Positions 13,209 to 23,135 of a stretch of 64,000 nucleotides of DNA are shown in pieces. The stretch spans positions 1 through 64,000 of the forward strand of contig NZ_AUIA01000020.1 in the NCBI RefSeq assembly GCF_000423465.1, given 5' to 3'. Origin of the DNA: Propionicicella superfundia DSM 22317 (GTDB taxonomy: Bacteria > Actinomycetota > Actinomycetes > Propionibacteriales > Propionibacteriaceae). Positions within the stretch are counted from its first letter, which is position 1; each line of letters opens with the position of its first letter. The notes under the pieces are model-generated. The model saw only the letters and a list, made by a program, of their open reading frames with translations. It made no database searches and was not told the DNA's origin. Position numbers and translations under genes: made by a program.

Positions 13209-13229
13209 GGGAGCTCACCGTGAGCTCCC
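13209..13229 (+). promoter_or_regulatory. Hairpin in the rpsJ leader
   Basis: GGGAGCTCAC and GTGAGCTCCC are perfect inverted arms around a single C, giving an 8-bp stem with a 5-nt loop about 47 nt before the rpsJ start. In E. coli the S10 leader is the target of L4 feedback; a comparable role here is only a possibility. Confidence 0.5.
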
Positions 13230-13275
13230 AACGCCGAACCGGTTCGCCGGGCAAGCAGTACGAGAAGAGGAAACT

Positions 13276-13587
13276 GTGGCGGGACAGAAGATCCGGATCA
13301 GGCTCCGGGCCTATGACCACGAGGTCATCGATTCGTCGGCGAAGAAGATCGTCGACACGGTGACGCGCACCGGTGCCAAGGTTGCCGGCCCCGTGCCGCT
13401 TCCGACCGAGAAGAACGTGTATTGCGTCATCCGTTCGCCCCATAAGTACAAGGACAGCCGCGAGCACTTCGAACTGCGGACGCACAAGCGGCTCATCGAC
13501 ATCCTCGATCCCACGCCGAAGACGGTCGACTCGCTCATGCGGCTCGACCTTCCGGCCGGCGTGGACATCGAGATCAAGCTTCCGTGA
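13276..13587 (+). CDS. rpsJ: 30S ribosomal protein S10
   Basis: A 103-aa 30S head protein (NusE of antitermination complexes). It begins [19 protein letters not shown] with a GTG at 13276 after GAGAAGAGGA, and contains [17 protein letters not shown] and [19 protein letters not shown], ending IEIKLP as usual. Longer in-frame extension to 13063 lies in the leader and was rejected. First gene of the S10-spc cluster; rplC starts 8 bp after its stop. Confidence 0.98.
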   Translation: MAGQKIRIRLRAYDHEVIDSSAKKIVDTVTRTGAKVAGPVPLPTEKNVYCVIRSPHKYKDSREHFELRTHKRLIDILDPTPKTVDSLMRLDLPAGVDIEIKLP

Positions 13588-13595
13588 GGTCACTG

Positions 13596-14255
13596 ATGAG
13601 TAACGAACGCCAAGTCAAGGGGCTGCTGGGCACCAAGCTCGGCATGACCCAGTTGTGGGACGAGAACAACCGCGTCGTGCCGGTGACCGTCATCGCGGCC
13701 GGACCGTGCGTCGTGACGGCCGTCCGGACCCCCGATACCGACGGATACTCCGCCGTGCAGCTCGGCTACGGGGCTGTCAAGGCCAAGAAGGTGACCAAGC
13801 CCGCCGCTGGTCACTTCGAGAAGGCCGGGGTCACGCCGCGCAAGCACCTGCTGGAGATCCGGACGTCCGACGCCTCCGAGTACACACTCGGCCAGGAGCT
13901 GGGCAGCGAGGTGTTCGCGCCCGCCGACGTCATCGACGTGACCGGCATCAGCAAGGGCAAGGGAACCGCAGGCGTCATGAAGCGCCACGGTTTCGGTGGC
14001 CTGCGCGCCTCCCATGGCGTGCACCGCAAGCACCGTTCGCCGGGCTCCGTCGGCGCCTCGGCCACCCCGAGCCGCCTCTTCAAGGGCCTGCGGATGGCTG
14101 GGCGCATGGGCGTCGACCGCGTCACCGTGCAGAACCTCACCGTGCACGCCGTGGACGCCGAGCGGGGCCTCATCCTCGTGAAGGGCGCCGTGCCGGGGCC
14201 GAAGGGGTCGCTGGTCGTGCTGCGCACCGCCGCGAAGAAGGGAGTCCGGGCATGA
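13596..14255 (+). CDS. rplC: 50S ribosomal protein L3
   Basis: A 219-aa 50S assembly-initiator protein. [37 protein letters not shown] and RAGRMG-type segments ([13 protein letters not shown]) are conserved; the central loop reaches the peptidyl-transferase centre. The ATG at 13596 ([12 protein letters not shown]) is preceded by GAGGTCAC; an upstream ATG in frame at 13584 overlaps rpsJ and is less likely. The stop overlaps the rplD ATG (ATGA). Confidence 0.97.
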   Translation: MSNERQVKGLLGTKLGMTQLWDENNRVVPVTVIAAGPCVVTAVRTPDTDGYSAVQLGYGAVKAKKVTKPAAGHFEKAGVTPRKHLLEIRTSDASEYTLGQELGSEVFAPADVIDVTGISKGKGTAGVMKRHGFGGLRASHGVHRKHRSPGSVGASATPSRLFKGLRMAGRMGVDRVTVQNLTVHAVDAERGLILVKGAVPGPKGSLVVLRTAAKKGVRA

Positions 14256-15016
14256 GCTCGCTCACCGTGAAGGTCCTCGGGACCGACAACGCCGCCGTCA
14301 CGCTCCCCGTCGAGGTGTTCGACGCGCAGACCAACGTGGCGCTCATCCATCAGGTCGTCGTCGCGCAGCTTGCGGCCGCCCGGCAGGGCTCGCACGCCAC
14401 CAAGACGCGCGGGGACGTCTCCGGCGGTGGCGCCAAGCCCTGGCGCCAGAAGGGCACCGGCCGTGCCCGGCAGGGCTCCCGCCGGGCCCCGCAGTGGACC
14501 GGCGGTGGCGTGGTTCATGGCCCGCAGCCGCGCGACTACGCGCAGCGCACACCGAAGAAGATGATCGCGGCCGCGCTGGCCGGAGCCCTGTCCGACCGGG
14601 TGCGCGAGGGTCTCGTCCACGTCGTGAAGGACTTCGGCGTGACCGACGTGCCGAGCACGAAGACCGCCCTCCAGGCGCTCAGCGAGGTCGCCGAGGCGCG
14701 GCTGCTCGTCGTGCTGGATCGCACCGAGGACGTCGCGTGGATGAGCCTGCGCAACGTTCCCTCGATTCATGTGCTGGTCGTCGACCAGATCAACGCCTAC
14801 GACGTGCTCCGCGCCGACGAGGTGGTCTTCACCCAGGCCGCACTCGACACCTTCCTGGCCGGCAAGGGCCTGGCTGCCGAGGCGGGCGTGCTCGAGGTCG
14901 TCGAATCCGAGCCGTCGCCGGTGAGCGCCGAGTCCGAGCCGTCGCCCGCCAGCGCAGAGTCGGCCCCGTCCGCGGCGAGCGCCGATGACACCGACTCCGA
15001 GGAGGACGAGAAGTGA
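14252..15016 (+). CDS. rplD: 50S ribosomal protein L4 with acidic C-terminal tail
   Basis: A 254-aa protein. The first ~215 residues are normal L4, with the exit-tunnel loop [19 protein letters not shown]. The last ~39 residues are an extra low-complexity tail made of SEPSPxSAE-type repeats ending in [11 protein letters not shown]. This tail is strongly acidic, unlike a ribosomal protein surface, and longer than usual for L4. In E. coli L4 also represses the S10 operon; whether the tail affects such a role is unknown. The ATG overlaps the rplC stop and the TGA overlaps the rplW GTG. Confidence 0.96.
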   Translation: MSSLTVKVLGTDNAAVTLPVEVFDAQTNVALIHQVVVAQLAAARQGSHATKTRGDVSGGGAKPWRQKGTGRARQGSRRAPQWTGGGVVHGPQPRDYAQRTPKKMIAAALAGALSDRVREGLVHVVKDFGVTDVPSTKTALQALSEVAEARLLVVLDRTEDVAWMSLRNVPSIHVLVVDQINAYDVLRADEVVFTQAALDTFLAGKGLAAEAGVLEVVESEPSPVSAESEPSPASAESAPSAASADDTDSEEDEK

Positions 15017-15324
15017 GCGCCGAAATGAAGATCCGCGTCCACGAGGACATCCTCCTGGCGCCGGTCGTGTCCGAGAAGAGCTACTCGCTGCTCGACGAGA
15101 ACAAGTACACGTTCCTCGTCTCGCCCGACGCCAACAAGACCGAGATCAAGATCGCGGTCGAGACGGTGTTCGGCGTCAAGGTCCTCAACGTGAACACGAT
15201 CAACCGCGCCGGCAAGCGTCGCCGCACGCGCGCCGGCTGGGGCAGGCGTCCCGACACCAAGCGGGCGATCGTGACCGTGGCCGACGGGCAGCGCATCGAC
15301 ATCTTCGGAGGGCCGGTCGCCTGA
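15013..15324 (+). CDS. rplW: 50S ribosomal protein L23
   Basis: A 103-aa protein at the peptide exit site, docking point for trigger factor and SRP. It shows [23 protein letters not shown]-type sequence, [20 protein letters not shown] and the C-terminal [12 protein letters not shown]. The GTG start overlaps the rplD stop by 4 bp (GTGA). A start at the internal ATG (residue 5) is also possible. Confidence 0.97.
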   Translation: MSAEMKIRVHEDILLAPVVSEKSYSLLDENKYTFLVSPDANKTEIKIAVETVFGVKVLNVNTINRAGKRRRTRAGWGRRPDTKRAIVTVADGQRIDIFGGPVA

Positions 15325-15351
15325 CCGGCGTGAGCTGAGAACGAGGAACTG

Positions 15352-16188
15352 ATGGGTATCCGTAAGTACAAGCCGACAACGCCGGGCCGTCGTGGCTCGT
15401 CCGTGGCGGACTTCGTCGAACTGACTCGCTCCACGCCGGAGAAGTCGCTGGTCAAGCCGAGCCCGAAGACCGGTGGCCGCAACAACCAGGGCCGCGTGAC
15501 GACCCGCCACATCGGCGGCGGTCACAAGCAGGCCTACCGCGTCATCGACTTCAAGCGCTACGACAAGGACGGCGTCTCGGCCAAGGTCGCGCACATCGAG
15601 TACGACCCGAACCGCACCGCCCGCATCGCCCTGCTCCACTACGTAGACGGCGCGAAGCGCTACATCATCGCCCCCAACGGGCTGAAGCAGGGCGCGATCG
15701 TCGACTCCGGTGTGGAGGCCGACATCAAGCCGGGCAACAATCTGCCGCTGCGCAACATCCCGGTCGGCACCACGGTGCACGCTGTGGAGCTGCGCCCCGG
15801 CGGCGGCGCCAAGATGGGCCGGGCTGCCGGCGCGGGCATCCAGCTCGTGGCCCGCGAGGGCCGCATGGCCACGCTGCGCATGCCGTCGGGCGAGATGCGG
15901 ATGGTGGACGTCCGCTGCCGCGCGACGGTCGGCGAGGTGGGCAACGCCGAGCAGGCCAACATCAACTGGGGCAAGGCCGGACGCAACCGCTGGCGCGGTG
16001 TCCGCCCGACCGTCCGCGGTGTCGCGATGAACCCGATCGACCATCCGCACGGCGGTGGCGAGGGCAAGACCTCCGGCGGACGTCACCCGGTCACCCCGTG
16101 GGGCAAGCCTGAGGGCCGCACCCGCGACAAGAACAAGGCGAGCACCCGGATGATCGTGCGTCGTCGCAAGTCCGGCAAGAAGCGCTGA
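15352..16188 (+). CDS. rplB: 50S ribosomal protein L2
   Basis: A 278-aa 23S rRNA-binding protein near the peptidyl-transferase centre. It starts [15 protein letters not shown] and carries [28 protein letters not shown] and the C-terminal [24 protein letters not shown], which includes the functionally critical His. Preceded by an AACGAGGAACTG site 27 bp after rplW; length and termini are typical. Confidence 0.98.
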   Translation: MGIRKYKPTTPGRRGSSVADFVELTRSTPEKSLVKPSPKTGGRNNQGRVTTRHIGGGHKQAYRVIDFKRYDKDGVSAKVAHIEYDPNRTARIALLHYVDGAKRYIIAPNGLKQGAIVDSGVEADIKPGNNLPLRNIPVGTTVHAVELRPGGGAKMGRAAGAGIQLVAREGRMATLRMPSGEMRMVDVRCRATVGEVGNAEQANINWGKAGRNRWRGVRPTVRGVAMNPIDHPHGGGEGKTSGGRHPVTPWGKPEGRTRDKNKASTRMIVRRRKSGKKR

Positions 16189-16210
16189 GTGGGAGTGTTG
16201 AGAGGAAGCC

Positions 16211-16492
16211 ATGCCGCGTAGCTTGAAGAAGGGTCCTTTCGTCGACGACCACCTCGCGAAGAAGGTCGAGGCCCAGAACGAATCGAACAGCAAGCAGGTC
16301 ATCAAGACCTGGTCGCGTCGTTCGATGATCACCCCCGACATGATCGGGCACACGATCGCCGTGCACGACGGGCGTAAGCACATCCCGGTGTTCATCACCG
16401 AGTCGATGGTCGGGCACAAGCTGGGCGAGTTCGCCCCGACCCGGACCTTCCGCGGTCACATCAAGGATGACAAGAAGTCGCGCCGCCGCTGA
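16211..16492 (+). CDS. rpsS: 30S ribosomal protein S19
   Basis: A 93-aa 30S head protein contacting S13 and the A-site finger. [40 protein letters not shown] and [15 protein letters not shown] are all present. Its ATG follows GAGAGGAAGCC. Lies between rplB and rplV as in other bacteria. Confidence 0.98.
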   Translation: MPRSLKKGPFVDDHLAKKVEAQNESNSKQVIKTWSRRSMITPDMIGHTIAVHDGRKHIPVFITESMVGHKLGEFAPTRTFRGHIKDDKKSRRR

Positions 16493-16519
16493 GCGGACGA
16501 GAAGAGGATTGACTGACCA

Positions 16520-16921
16520 ATGAGCGAAACCGCAGAGCTGTCCAAGCGGCGCCTTGCCCTGCTCGGGGACCGTCCTGGCTCGTTCGCCGTCGCACGCCAC
16601 GTCCGGATGTCGCCCCAGAAGGTGCGCCGGGTCGTCGACCTGGTCCGCGGCCTGGACGTGACCGAAGCACTTGCCGTGCTCACGTTCGCCCCGCAGGCGG
16701 CGAGCGCGCCCGTGTACAAGGTGGTCGCCAGCGCGGCCGCCAACGCCGAGAACACCGAGTCGCTGCGTCGCGATGAGCTGTACATCTCGCAGGCCTTCGT
16801 GGACGAGGGGATGACGCTGCGGCGCATCCGTCCTCGAGCCAAGGGGTCGGCGAGCCGAATCATGAAGCGCGCCAGCCATATCACTGTCGTTGTCGAACCC
16901 AAGGAACAGAAGGGAGCCTAG
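16520..16921 (+). CDS. rplV: 50S ribosomal protein L22
   Basis: A 133-aa exit-tunnel protein. After a short variable N-terminus, the conserved [17 protein letters not shown] and SAAANAEN segments appear, followed by the hairpin loop region [22 protein letters not shown] that lines the tunnel and where macrolide-resistance changes occur. ATG at 16520 follows AGAGGATTG. Its stop is 2 bp before the rpsC ATG. Confidence 0.97.
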   Translation: MSETAELSKRRLALLGDRPGSFAVARHVRMSPQKVRRVVDLVRGLDVTEALAVLTFAPQAASAPVYKVVASAAANAENTESLRRDELYISQAFVDEGMTLRRIRPRAKGSASRIMKRASHITVVVEPKEQKGA

Positions 16922-16923
16922 GC

Positions 16924-17739
16924 ATGGGCCAGAAGATCAACCCCCACGGCTTCCGCCTCGGGATCACCACCGACCACAAGACCCGGTGGTACGCGGAGAA
17001 GAACTACTCGTCCTATGTGGGCGAGGACGTCAAGATCCGCCGGTACCTCACGAAGACGCTCGAGCGCGCCGGCATCTCGTCGGTCGAGATCGAGCGCCGC
17101 AGCGAGCGGGTCACGATCTTCCTGTACGCCGCTCGTCCGGGCATCGTCATCGGGCGCAACGGCGCAGAGGCGGAGCGGGTGCGCTCCGACCTGGAGAAGC
17201 TGACCGGCAAGCAGGTGCAGTTGAACATCCTCGAGGTCAAGGACCCCGAGCTCGACGCGCAGCTCGTCGCCCAGGGCATCGCCGAGCAGCTCAGCGCCCG
17301 TGTCGCCTTCCGGCGCGCGATGCGCAAGGCGCAGCAGAGCGCGATGCGGGCCGGCGCGGCCGGTATCCGGATCCAGTGCTCCGGTCGTCTCGGCGGCGCC
17401 GAGATGAGCCGGTCGGAGTTCTACCGCGAGGGACGCGTGCCGCTGCACACCCTGCGTGCCGACATCGACTACGGCTTCTACGAGGCCCGCACCACCTTCG
17501 GCCGGATCGGCGTCAAGGTGTGGATCTACAAGGGCGAGGTCTCCGGCACCCGCGCCGAGCGCGCGGCGCAGAAGGCAGCCCGCCAGAGCGCCGGCGGTCG
17601 CGCCCGCAGCAACCGCGGTCCTCGTCGCGACGGCGGGGCGCGTGGCGGCCGTGCTCCGCGCGGTGGCAGCCGGCGCGCCGAGAACGCCGCCGAGGCGACG
17701 GCGTCCGCCCCGGCCACGACTCAGAACGCAGGAGCGTAG
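16924..17739 (+). CDS. rpsC: 30S ribosomal protein S3 with Arg/Gly-rich tail
   Basis: A 271-aa protein of the mRNA entry channel. It has [15 protein letters not shown], the KH-domain motif [13 protein letters not shown], and the C-terminal domain [17 protein letters not shown]. After about residue 215 comes a ~55-residue extension, first Arg/Gly-rich ([15 protein letters not shown] and [11 protein letters not shown]), then Ala/Thr-rich. Similar but variable basic tails occur on actinobacterial S3. Stop is 3 bp before the rplP ATG. Confidence 0.97.
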   Translation: MGQKINPHGFRLGITTDHKTRWYAEKNYSSYVGEDVKIRRYLTKTLERAGISSVEIERRSERVTIFLYAARPGIVIGRNGAEAERVRSDLEKLTGKQVQLNILEVKDPELDAQLVAQGIAEQLSARVAFRRAMRKAQQSAMRAGAAGIRIQCSGRLGGAEMSRSEFYREGRVPLHTLRADIDYGFYEARTTFGRIGVKVWIYKGEVSGTRAERAAQKAARQSAGGRARSNRGPRRDGGARGGRAPRGGSRRAENAAEATASAPATTQNAGA

Positions 17740-17742
17740 GAC

Positions 17743-18162
17743 ATGTTGATTCCCCGTCGCGTCAAGCACCGCAAGCAGCACCATCCCTCGCGGACCGGCG
17801 CTGCCAAGGGCGGCACGAAGCTCGCCTTCGGCGACTACGGCATTCAGGCGTTGGAGTCGTCCTACCTGACGAACCGGCAGATCGAGTCCGCCCGTATCGC
17901 CATGACCCGCCACATCAAGCGTGGTGGCAAGGTCTGGATCAACGTGTACCCCGATCGCCCGCTCACCAAGAAGCCGGCCGAGACCCGGATGGGTTCCGGC
18001 AAGGGCTCGCCCGAGTGGTGGGTCGCGAATGTGAAGCCGGGCCGGGTGCTCTTCGAGCTCTCCGGGGTCCACGAGGACATCGCCCGCGAGGCCATGCGCC
18101 TCGCCATCCACAAGCTCCCGTTCCGGGCGCGGTTCATCAAGCGTGAGGCAGGTGAGATCTGA
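17743..18162 (+). CDS. rplP: 50S ribosomal protein L16
   Basis: A 139-aa protein organising the A-site tRNA-binding region of the 50S. It starts [16 protein letters not shown] and contains [31 protein letters not shown]-type sequence, including the arginine-containing loop hydroxylated in some bacteria. TGA shares its last base with the rpmC ATG (TGATG). Confidence 0.98.
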   Translation: MLIPRRVKHRKQHHPSRTGAAKGGTKLAFGDYGIQALESSYLTNRQIESARIAMTRHIKRGGKVWINVYPDRPLTKKPAETRMGSGKGSPEWWVANVKPGRVLFELSGVHEDIAREAMRLAIHKLPFRARFIKREAGEI

Positions 18163-18407
18163 TGGCCAAGACTCTGATCGCCGCCGACCTGCGCAACCAG
18201 ACCCGCGACGAGCTGAACACGCTTCTGCGGCAGTTGAAGGAAGAGCACTTCAACCTGCGGTTCCAGGCGGCCACCGGGCAGCTCGAATCCCATGGCCGGT
18301 TGCGGGAGGTCCGCAAGGACATCGCCCGCATCTACACGGTGTTGCAGGAGCGCAACCTCGGCATCGTGCCGGAGATCGACGACGAAGACAAGGATGGTGC
18401 GAAGTGA
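18162..18407 (+). CDS. rpmC: 50S ribosomal protein L29
   Basis: An 81-aa two-helix protein near the exit tunnel. It shows [19 protein letters not shown] and the [20 protein letters not shown] helix, followed by a short acidic end [15 protein letters not shown] overlaps the rplP stop, and its TGA overlaps the rpsQ GTG. Confidence 0.97.
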   Translation: MAKTLIAADLRNQTRDELNTLLRQLKEEHFNLRFQAATGQLESHGRLREVRKDIARIYTVLQERNLGIVPEIDDEDKDGAK

Positions 18408-18673
18408 GCGCCGAGCAGATCGAGCGCGGAGGCCGCAAGGTCCGGGAGGGCGTCGTCGTCTCCGACAAGATGAACAAGACCATCGTCGTCTCCGTCGAGT
18501 CGCGGGTGAAGCATCCGCTGTACGGCAAGGTCATGACGCGGTCCGAGAAGCTGCACGCCCACGACGAGGCCAACTCGGCCGGTGTCGGCGACCGCGTGCG
18601 CGTCATGGAGACCCGGCCGATGTCGGCGTCCAAGCGCTGGCGTCTGCTCGAGATCGTCGAGAAGGCCAAGTAA
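18404..18673 (+). CDS. rpsQ: 30S ribosomal protein S17
   Basis: An 89-aa OB-fold primary rRNA binder. It starts [16 protein letters not shown] and has [35 protein letters not shown] and [20 protein letters not shown]. The GTG at 18404 gives a 4-bp overlap with rpmC. The longer frame to 18143 is inside rplP/rpmC and was rejected. Confidence 0.97.
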   Translation: MSAEQIERGGRKVREGVVVSDKMNKTIVVSVESRVKHPLYGKVMTRSEKLHAHDEANSAGVGDRVRVMETRPMSASKRWRLLEIVEKAK

Positions 18674-18731
18674 CAACGAGTTCCGCCAGGCCAGCCCCGC
18701 GGCTGGAACCGGCGAGACAGAGGAGATAGCA

Positions 18732-19100
18732 ATGATCCAGCAGGAGACGCGACTGCGAGTCGCCGACAACACGGGGGCGAAGGAACTTCTTTGCATCCGT
18801 GTGCTCGGCGGGTCCAAGCGTCGCTACGCCTACCTCGGCGACACGATCGTCGCCACGGTCAAGGACGCGATTCCCGGCGGAAACGTCAAGAAGGGCGAGG
18901 TCGTCAAGGCCGTCGTCGTGCGCACCCGGAAGGAACACCGGCGGGCGGACGGCTCCTACATCAAGTTCGACGAGAACGCGGCGGTCATCCTGAAGGGCGA
19001 CGGGGAGCCTCGCGGCACCCGCATCTTCGGCCCGGTCGGCCGTGAACTCCGCGAGAAGCGCTTCATGCGCATCATCTCGCTCGCGCCGGAGGTGATCTGA
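18732..19100 (+). CDS. rplN: 50S ribosomal protein L14
   Basis: A 122-aa subunit-interface protein, target of silencing factor RsfS in other bacteria. [27 protein letters not shown] and the C-terminal [22 protein letters not shown] are canonical. Its ATG has a good AGAGGAGATAG site. A 58-bp gap after rpsQ marks the usual S10/spc boundary, but no promoter was evident in it. Confidence 0.98.
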   Translation: MIQQETRLRVADNTGAKELLCIRVLGGSKRRYAYLGDTIVATVKDAIPGGNVKKGEVVKAVVVRTRKEHRRADGSYIKFDENAAVILKGDGEPRGTRIFGPVGRELREKRFMRIISLAPEVI

Positions 19101-19101
19101 C

Positions 19102-19479
19102 ATGGCGAACTCCCTGCACGTCAAGAAGGGTGACCGCGTCAAGGTCATCGCCGGCAAGGACCGGGGCGTGGTCGGCGAGGTCCTCGCCGTCTACCCGGCC
19201 GAGCAGAAGGTGATGGTCCAGGGCGTCAACATCGTGAAGCGCCACCTGAAGGACCGGCAGGCCGGCACCCGCAACCCCGTCAAGGGGGGGATCATCGCCT
19301 CCGAGGCGCCGATCCATGTGTCCAACGTCCAGTTGGTCGTGAAGGTCGGGGGCAAGGAGGTCGTCACGCGCGTCGGCTACGAGCGCGTCGAGGTGACCAA
19401 GCGGCGTCCCGACGGCACCGAGTACACCGGCACTCGGAGCGTTCGCATCGCCCGCAAGACCGGCAAGGAGATCAAGTGA
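19102..19479 (+). CDS. rplX: 50S ribosomal protein L24
   Basis: A 125-aa KOW-domain assembly initiator. [25 protein letters not shown] is the KOW motif, and [13 protein letters not shown] and [11 protein letters not shown] follow. It is some 20 residues longer than E. coli L24, with a basic C-terminal strand ([24 protein letters not shown]). Starts 1 bp after rplN and overlaps rplE by 4 bp. Confidence 0.97.
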   Translation: MANSLHVKKGDRVKVIAGKDRGVVGEVLAVYPAEQKVMVQGVNIVKRHLKDRQAGTRNPVKGGIIASEAPIHVSNVQLVVKVGGKEVVTRVGYERVEVTKRRPDGTEYTGTRSVRIARKTGKEIK

Positions 19480-20099
19480 GCACGGCCGTCCGCGAAATGC
19501 CGCGACTGAAGAAGCGCTACCGCACCGAGGTCGTCGAGGCACTCCAGAAGGAGTTCGCCTACGACAACGTGATGCGGATCCCCGGCCTGGTGAAGATCAC
19601 CGTCAACATGGGCGTCGGCGAGGCCGCTCGCGACTCCAAGGTGATGGACGGGGCCGTGCGTGATCTCACGGCCATCACCGGCCAGAAGCCGACCGTGACG
19701 AAGGCCCGCAAGTCCATCGCGCAGTTCAAGCTGCGCGAGGGCATGCCGATCGGGTGCCACGTGACGCTCCGCGGTGACCGCATGTGGGAGTTCGCCGACC
19801 GGCTGCTGACGCTGGCGCTGCCTCGGATCCGTGACTTCCGTGGCTTGTCGGCCCGCCAGTTCGACGGTCAGGGCAACTACACCTTCGGCCTCACCGAGCA
19901 GGTCATGTTCCATGAGATCGACCAGGACAAGATCGATCGGGTCCGTGGCATGGACATCACGTTCGTGACCACCGCCACGACCGACGAGGAGGGGCGGGCT
20001 CTGCTGAAGGCGCTCGGCTTCCCCTTCAAGGCCCCTGAGAACGACCCCAAGAAGGTCGTCGTCCGCACGAAGCGTCCCATCGTGGGCAAGAAGAAGTGA
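19476..20099 (+). CDS. rplE: 50S ribosomal protein L5
   Basis: A 207-aa 5S rRNA-binding protein of the central protuberance. It contains [45 protein letters not shown] and [20 protein letters not shown]. The GTG at 19476 overlaps the rplX stop (GTGA). The N-terminus ([15 protein letters not shown]) is typical of actinobacteria. Confidence 0.98.
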   Translation: MSTAVREMPRLKKRYRTEVVEALQKEFAYDNVMRIPGLVKITVNMGVGEAARDSKVMDGAVRDLTAITGQKPTVTKARKSIAQFKLREGMPIGCHVTLRGDRMWEFADRLLTLALPRIRDFRGLSARQFDGQGNYTFGLTEQVMFHEIDQDKIDRVRGMDITFVTTATTDEEGRALLKALGFPFKAPENDPKKVVVRTKRPIVGKKK

Positions 20100-20111
20100 G
20101 CTGAGTAACCG

Positions 20112-20297
20112 ATGGCAAAGACAGCGCTGAAGGTCAAGCAGTCCCGCAAGCCGAAGTTCTCCGTCCGGGCGTACACCCGGTGCCAGAAGTGCGGGCGGCC
20201 GCGCTCCGTGTACCGCAAGTTCGGCCTCTGCCGGATCTGCCTCCGGGAGATGGCCCACCGCGGCGAGCTTCCCGGCGTGATCAAGTCGTCCTGGTGA
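20112..20297 (+). CDS. rpsZ: 30S ribosomal protein S14, type Z
   Basis: A 61-aa zinc-binding S14. Four cysteines (CQKC and CRIC) hold the metal, and the C-terminus [11 protein letters not shown] is standard. The short zinc form is the constitutive housekeeping version; a longer zinc-free paralogue, if the genome has one, is elsewhere. ATG follows TGAGTAACCG; no strong Shine-Dalgarno. Confidence 0.98.
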   Translation: MAKTALKVKQSRKPKFSVRAYTRCQKCGRPRSVYRKFGLCRICLREMAHRGELPGVIKSSW

Positions 20298-20384
20298 CCA
20301 CCGAGCCGTCCCGTTCCTTAGTTCGATCCGATCCGCGTAGGTCACCGGTGGGTGAAACCCCGCGAGAAAGAGGCTGACACAGCC

Positions 20385-20792
20385 ATGACAATGACAGACC
20401 CGATCGCAGACATGCTGACCAGGCTGCGGAACGCCAATCAGGCGTACCACGACCAGACGAGCATGCCCCACAGCAATATCAAGGTGGGCATCGCCGAGAT
20501 CCTCCGGGCGCAGGGGTACATCTCCTCGTTCGAGGTGGCCGACCCCGCCGAGGGCGAGGTGGGCAAGACTCTGACGATTCAGTTGAAGTACGGCAACAGC
20601 CGCGAGCGTTCGATCAACGGCCTGCGCCGGATCAGCAAGCCGGGTCTTCGCGTGTACGCGAAGGCGACGGCGTTGCCGAAGGTCCTGGGCGGCATGGGGA
20701 TCGCGATCATCTCGACCTCGCAGGGGTTGCTGACCGACAAGGAAGCCAAGGCCAAGAGCGTCGGCGGGGAAGTCCTCGCCTACGTCTGGTGA
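20385..20792 (+). CDS. rpsH: 30S ribosomal protein S8
   Basis: A 135-aa central-domain rRNA binder, autoregulator of the spc operon in E. coli. [41 protein letters not shown] and the C-terminal [13 protein letters not shown] (the RNA-binding end) are intact. The ATG at 20385 was chosen over a frame extension to 20352; the ATG 6 bp later is also possible. An 87-bp gap precedes it. Confidence 0.97.
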   Translation: MTMTDPIADMLTRLRNANQAYHDQTSMPHSNIKVGIAEILRAQGYISSFEVADPAEGEVGKTLTIQLKYGNSRERSINGLRRISKPGLRVYAKATALPKVLGGMGIAIISTSQGLLTDKEAKAKSVGGEVLAYVW

Positions 20793-20810
20793 GGAAGAGG
20801 AGCTGAAGGT

Positions 20811-21353
20811 ATGTCTCGAATCGGAAGGCTCCCGATCGACATCCCCGCGGGTGTCGAGGTGACCCTGGACGGTCAGCAGGTGTCCGTGAAGGGTCCGAAG
20901 GGAACCCTGAACCACACTGTTGCGACACCGATCGGAGTGGGCAGGAACGACGCCGGTCAACTGGAGGTCACGCGCCCCAACGACGAGCGGCAGGTGCGGG
21001 CGTTGCACGGTCTGACCCGGACGCTGGTCAACAACATGGTCATCGGCGTGACGCAGGGCTTCGAGAAGAAGCTCGAGATCGTCGGGGTCGGCTACCGCGT
21101 CGTCTCGAAGGGCCCGCAGCAGTTGGAGTTCGCGCTCGGCTACAGTCACCCGATCGTGGTGAGCGCCCCCGAGGGCGTCAGCTTCACGGTCGAGTCCAAC
21201 ACCCGGCTGACGGTGCTGGGCATCGACAAGCAGGCTGTCGGCGAGGTCGCGGCGAACATTCGCAAGCTGCGCAAGCCTGAACCGTACAAGGGCAAGGGCG
21301 TTCGCTACGCCGGAGAGAGAATCCGGCGCAAGGTTGGAAAGGCTGGTAAGTGA
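20811..21353 (+). CDS. rplF: 50S ribosomal protein L6
   Basis: A 180-aa duplicated-fold protein at the base of the L7/L12 stalk, near the EF-G site. [32 protein letters not shown] and [23 protein letters not shown]-type blocks are present. ATG after GAAGAGGAGCTGAAGGT. Its stop overlaps the rplR start. Confidence 0.98.
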   Translation: MSRIGRLPIDIPAGVEVTLDGQQVSVKGPKGTLNHTVATPIGVGRNDAGQLEVTRPNDERQVRALHGLTRTLVNNMVIGVTQGFEKKLEIVGVGYRVVSKGPQQLEFALGYSHPIVVSAPEGVSFTVESNTRLTVLGIDKQAVGEVAANIRKLRKPEPYKGKGVRYAGERIRRKVGKAGK

Positions 21354-21736
21354 TGGGCAGGTCGCTGTCTGTGCGCAAGATGACCGCCGACAAGACGTCT
21401 GCGCGGCTGCGTCGGCAGTCTCGCGGCCGCAAGTCGATCTTCGGCTCGGCCGAGCGCCCGCGCCTCGTCGTCACCCGTTCCAGCCGGCACATCCTGGCGC
21501 AGGTGATCGACGACTCGCGCGGAGTGACGCTGGCGTCGGCCTCCACCATGGAGGCCGACCTGCGGGTGGCCGAGGGCGACAAGTCGGAGCGGGCCAAGAA
21601 GGTCGGCGCCCGCGTCGCGGAGCGTGCCAAGGCCGCCGGGGTCGAGACCGTCGTGTTCGATCGGGCCGGCAACAAGTATCACGGCCGTGTGGCCGCCCTC
21701 GCCGAGGGCGCACGCGAGGCCGGACTCGGATTCTGA
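21353..21736 (+). CDS. rplR: 50S ribosomal protein L18
   Basis: A 127-aa 5S rRNA-binding protein with [20 protein letters not shown] and [32 protein letters not shown]. The ATG at 21353 forms TGATG with the rplF stop; a GTG directly before it (21350) is an equally possible start and would add one residue. Confidence 0.96.
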   Translation: MGRSLSVRKMTADKTSARLRRQSRGRKSIFGSAERPRLVVTRSSRHILAQVIDDSRGVTLASASTMEADLRVAEGDKSERAKKVGARVAERAKAAGVETVVFDRAGNKYHGRVAALAEGAREAGLGF

Positions 21737-21752
21737 CGGGAAGGTGGAGATA

Positions 21753-22364
21753 GTGGCGAACGGAACCCAGCGTCGCGGGGCCGGCGCAGGTGGTGACCGC
21801 CGCGGCCGCGATGACCGTCGTGGCCAGCAGGGTCAGCACGAGAAGGAACGGAACAACTACCTGGAGCGCGTCGTCGCGATCAACCGCGTCGCGAAGGTCG
21901 TCCAGGGCGGACGCCGGTTCAGCTTCACCGCACTGGTCGTCGTCGGCGACGGCGACGGCACGGTCGGTGTCGGCTACGGCAAGGCCAAGGAGGTCCCGGC
22001 GGCGATCGCCAAGGGCGTCGAAGAGGCCAAGAAGCACTTCTTCCGCGTGCCGCGGATCCAGGGCACGATTCCGCACCCCGTTCAGGGCGAGCGGGCCGCG
22101 GGTGTCGTGATGCTGCGTCCGGCATCGCCCGGTACCGGCGTCATCGCCGGTGGTTCGGCGCGCGCGGTCCTGGAGTGCGCGGGTGTGAAGGACGTCCTGG
22201 CGAAGTCGCTGGGCTCGGCGAACGCGATCAACGTGGTTCACGCCACGGTGGCCGCGCTGCAGGGCCTTGAACAGCCCGAGGACGTCGCGGCTCGTCGCGG
22301 TCTGCCGATCGAGGATGTCGCTCCGGCAGCGCTGTTGAGGGCGCGGAAGGAGGGGACCGCCTGA
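21753..22364 (+). CDS. rpsE: 30S ribosomal protein S5
   Basis: A 203-aa mRNA-helicase-channel protein. The GTG at 21753 ([14 protein letters not shown]) is preceded by GGGAAGGTGGAG. A basic Gly/Arg-rich N-terminus leads into the RNA-binding domain ([23 protein letters not shown]) and the ribosomal S5 C-terminal fold ([21 protein letters not shown]). The longer frame to 21624 lies inside rplR. TGA overlaps the rpmD ATG. Confidence 0.97.
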   Translation: MANGTQRRGAGAGGDRRGRDDRRGQQGQHEKERNNYLERVVAINRVAKVVQGGRRFSFTALVVVGDGDGTVGVGYGKAKEVPAAIAKGVEEAKKHFFRVPRIQGTIPHPVQGERAAGVVMLRPASPGTGVIAGGSARAVLECAGVKDVLAKSLGSANAINVVHATVAALQGLEQPEDVAARRGLPIEDVAPAALLRARKEGTA

Positions 22365-22546
22365 TGGCCAGGTTGCAGGTGACCCAGACCAAGTCGCCGA
22401 TCGGCGGCACGAAGAGCCAGCGCGAGACCCTGCGGTCGCTCGGTCTCAAGCGCATCGGGGACACGAAGGTGTTGGAGGATCGGCCCGAGTTTCGCGGCAT
22501 GATCGGCGCCATCACCCATCTGGTCTCCGTCGAGGAGGTTGAGTGA
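22364..22546 (+). CDS. rpmD: 50S ribosomal protein L30
   Basis: A 60-aa protein: [27 protein letters not shown]-type start, then [22 protein letters not shown] overlap with rpsE; ends 1 bp before the rplO ATG region. Typical length for L30. Confidence 0.97.
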   Translation: MARLQVTQTKSPIGGTKSQRETLRSLGLKRIGDTKVLEDRPEFRGMIGAITHLVSVEEVE

Positions 22547-22547
22547 T

Positions 22548-22988
22548 ATGGCGCTGAAGCTGCACGACCTGCGTCCGGCACCGGGCGCGAAGACCGCCAA
22601 GACCCGTGTGGGTCGCGGTGAGGGGTCGAAGGGCAAGACGGCCGGTCGCGGCACCAAGGGCACCGGTGCGCGGAAGAACACGCCTGAGAACTTCGAGGGC
22701 GGGCAGATGCCGCTGCACATGAGGATGCCGAAGCTGCGCGGGTTCAAGAACCCGTTCCGCGTCGAGTTCCAGCCGGTGAACCTCGGCAAGATCGCCGAGT
22801 TGTTCCCCGGCGGCGGCAAGGTGACGGTCGCGGACCTGGTGGCCAAGGGCGCGGTCCGCAAGGATTCGCTGGTGAAGGTGCTCGGCGGCGGCGAGGTGTC
22901 GGCGGCCTACGACATCGACGCCCACGCGTACAGTGCGTCGGCGAAGGCCAAGATCGAGGCTGCGGGAGGCACGGCGAACGAGCTGTGA
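22548..22988 (+). CDS. rplO: 50S ribosomal protein L15
   Basis: A 146-aa late-assembly 50S protein: [34 protein letters not shown]-type N-terminus, [18 protein letters not shown] and the AGGTANEL end. ATG at 22548 follows GAGGAGGTTGAG; an upstream TTG at 22539 was not chosen. In most bacteria secY follows directly; here the spc transcript ends at a long hairpin and a foreign minus-strand block intervenes. Confidence 0.97.
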   Translation: MALKLHDLRPAPGAKTAKTRVGRGEGSKGKTAGRGTKGTGARKNTPENFEGGQMPLHMRMPKLRGFKNPFRVEFQPVNLGKIAELFPGGGKVTVADLVAKGAVRKDSLVKVLGGGEVSAAYDIDAHAYSASAKAKIEAAGGTANEL

Positions 22989-23068
22989 CGCGGCGTCGCC
23001 GGATGCGATCCGGCGGCGTCGGAGGCGGGGTGGCTGCGGCCGCCCCGCTTTCTGCGTCCTACGGAGTG

Positions 23069-23130
23069 CGCCGAACGCTCCCAAACCCCCGGATTCCAGC
23101 GGTTTTCCGGGGGTTTGGGAGCGCTCGGCG
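23069..23130. terminator. Bidirectional terminator between rplO and the SorC gene
   Basis: CGCTCCCAAACCCCCGG (23076-23092) pairs perfectly with 23107-23123 around a 14-nt loop; with one mismatch the stem extends to about 24 bp (left arm CGCCGAA, right arm CTCGGCG). It serves two convergent units. Confidence 0.8.
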
Positions 23131-23135
23131 TGGGG

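Larger units (their letters stand above)
12897..13275. other. 379-bp divergent spacer before the S10 operon
   Basis: No gene is visible. The spacer holds the start region of the DsbA-type gene on the left, a candidate rpsJ promoter at 13004-13032 and a leader hairpin at 13209-13229 on the right. Confidence 0.6.

Noticed and set aside
19377-21149. 590-codon frame antisense to rplX-rplF
   Set aside because: Overlaps five conserved ribosomal genes on the other strand.
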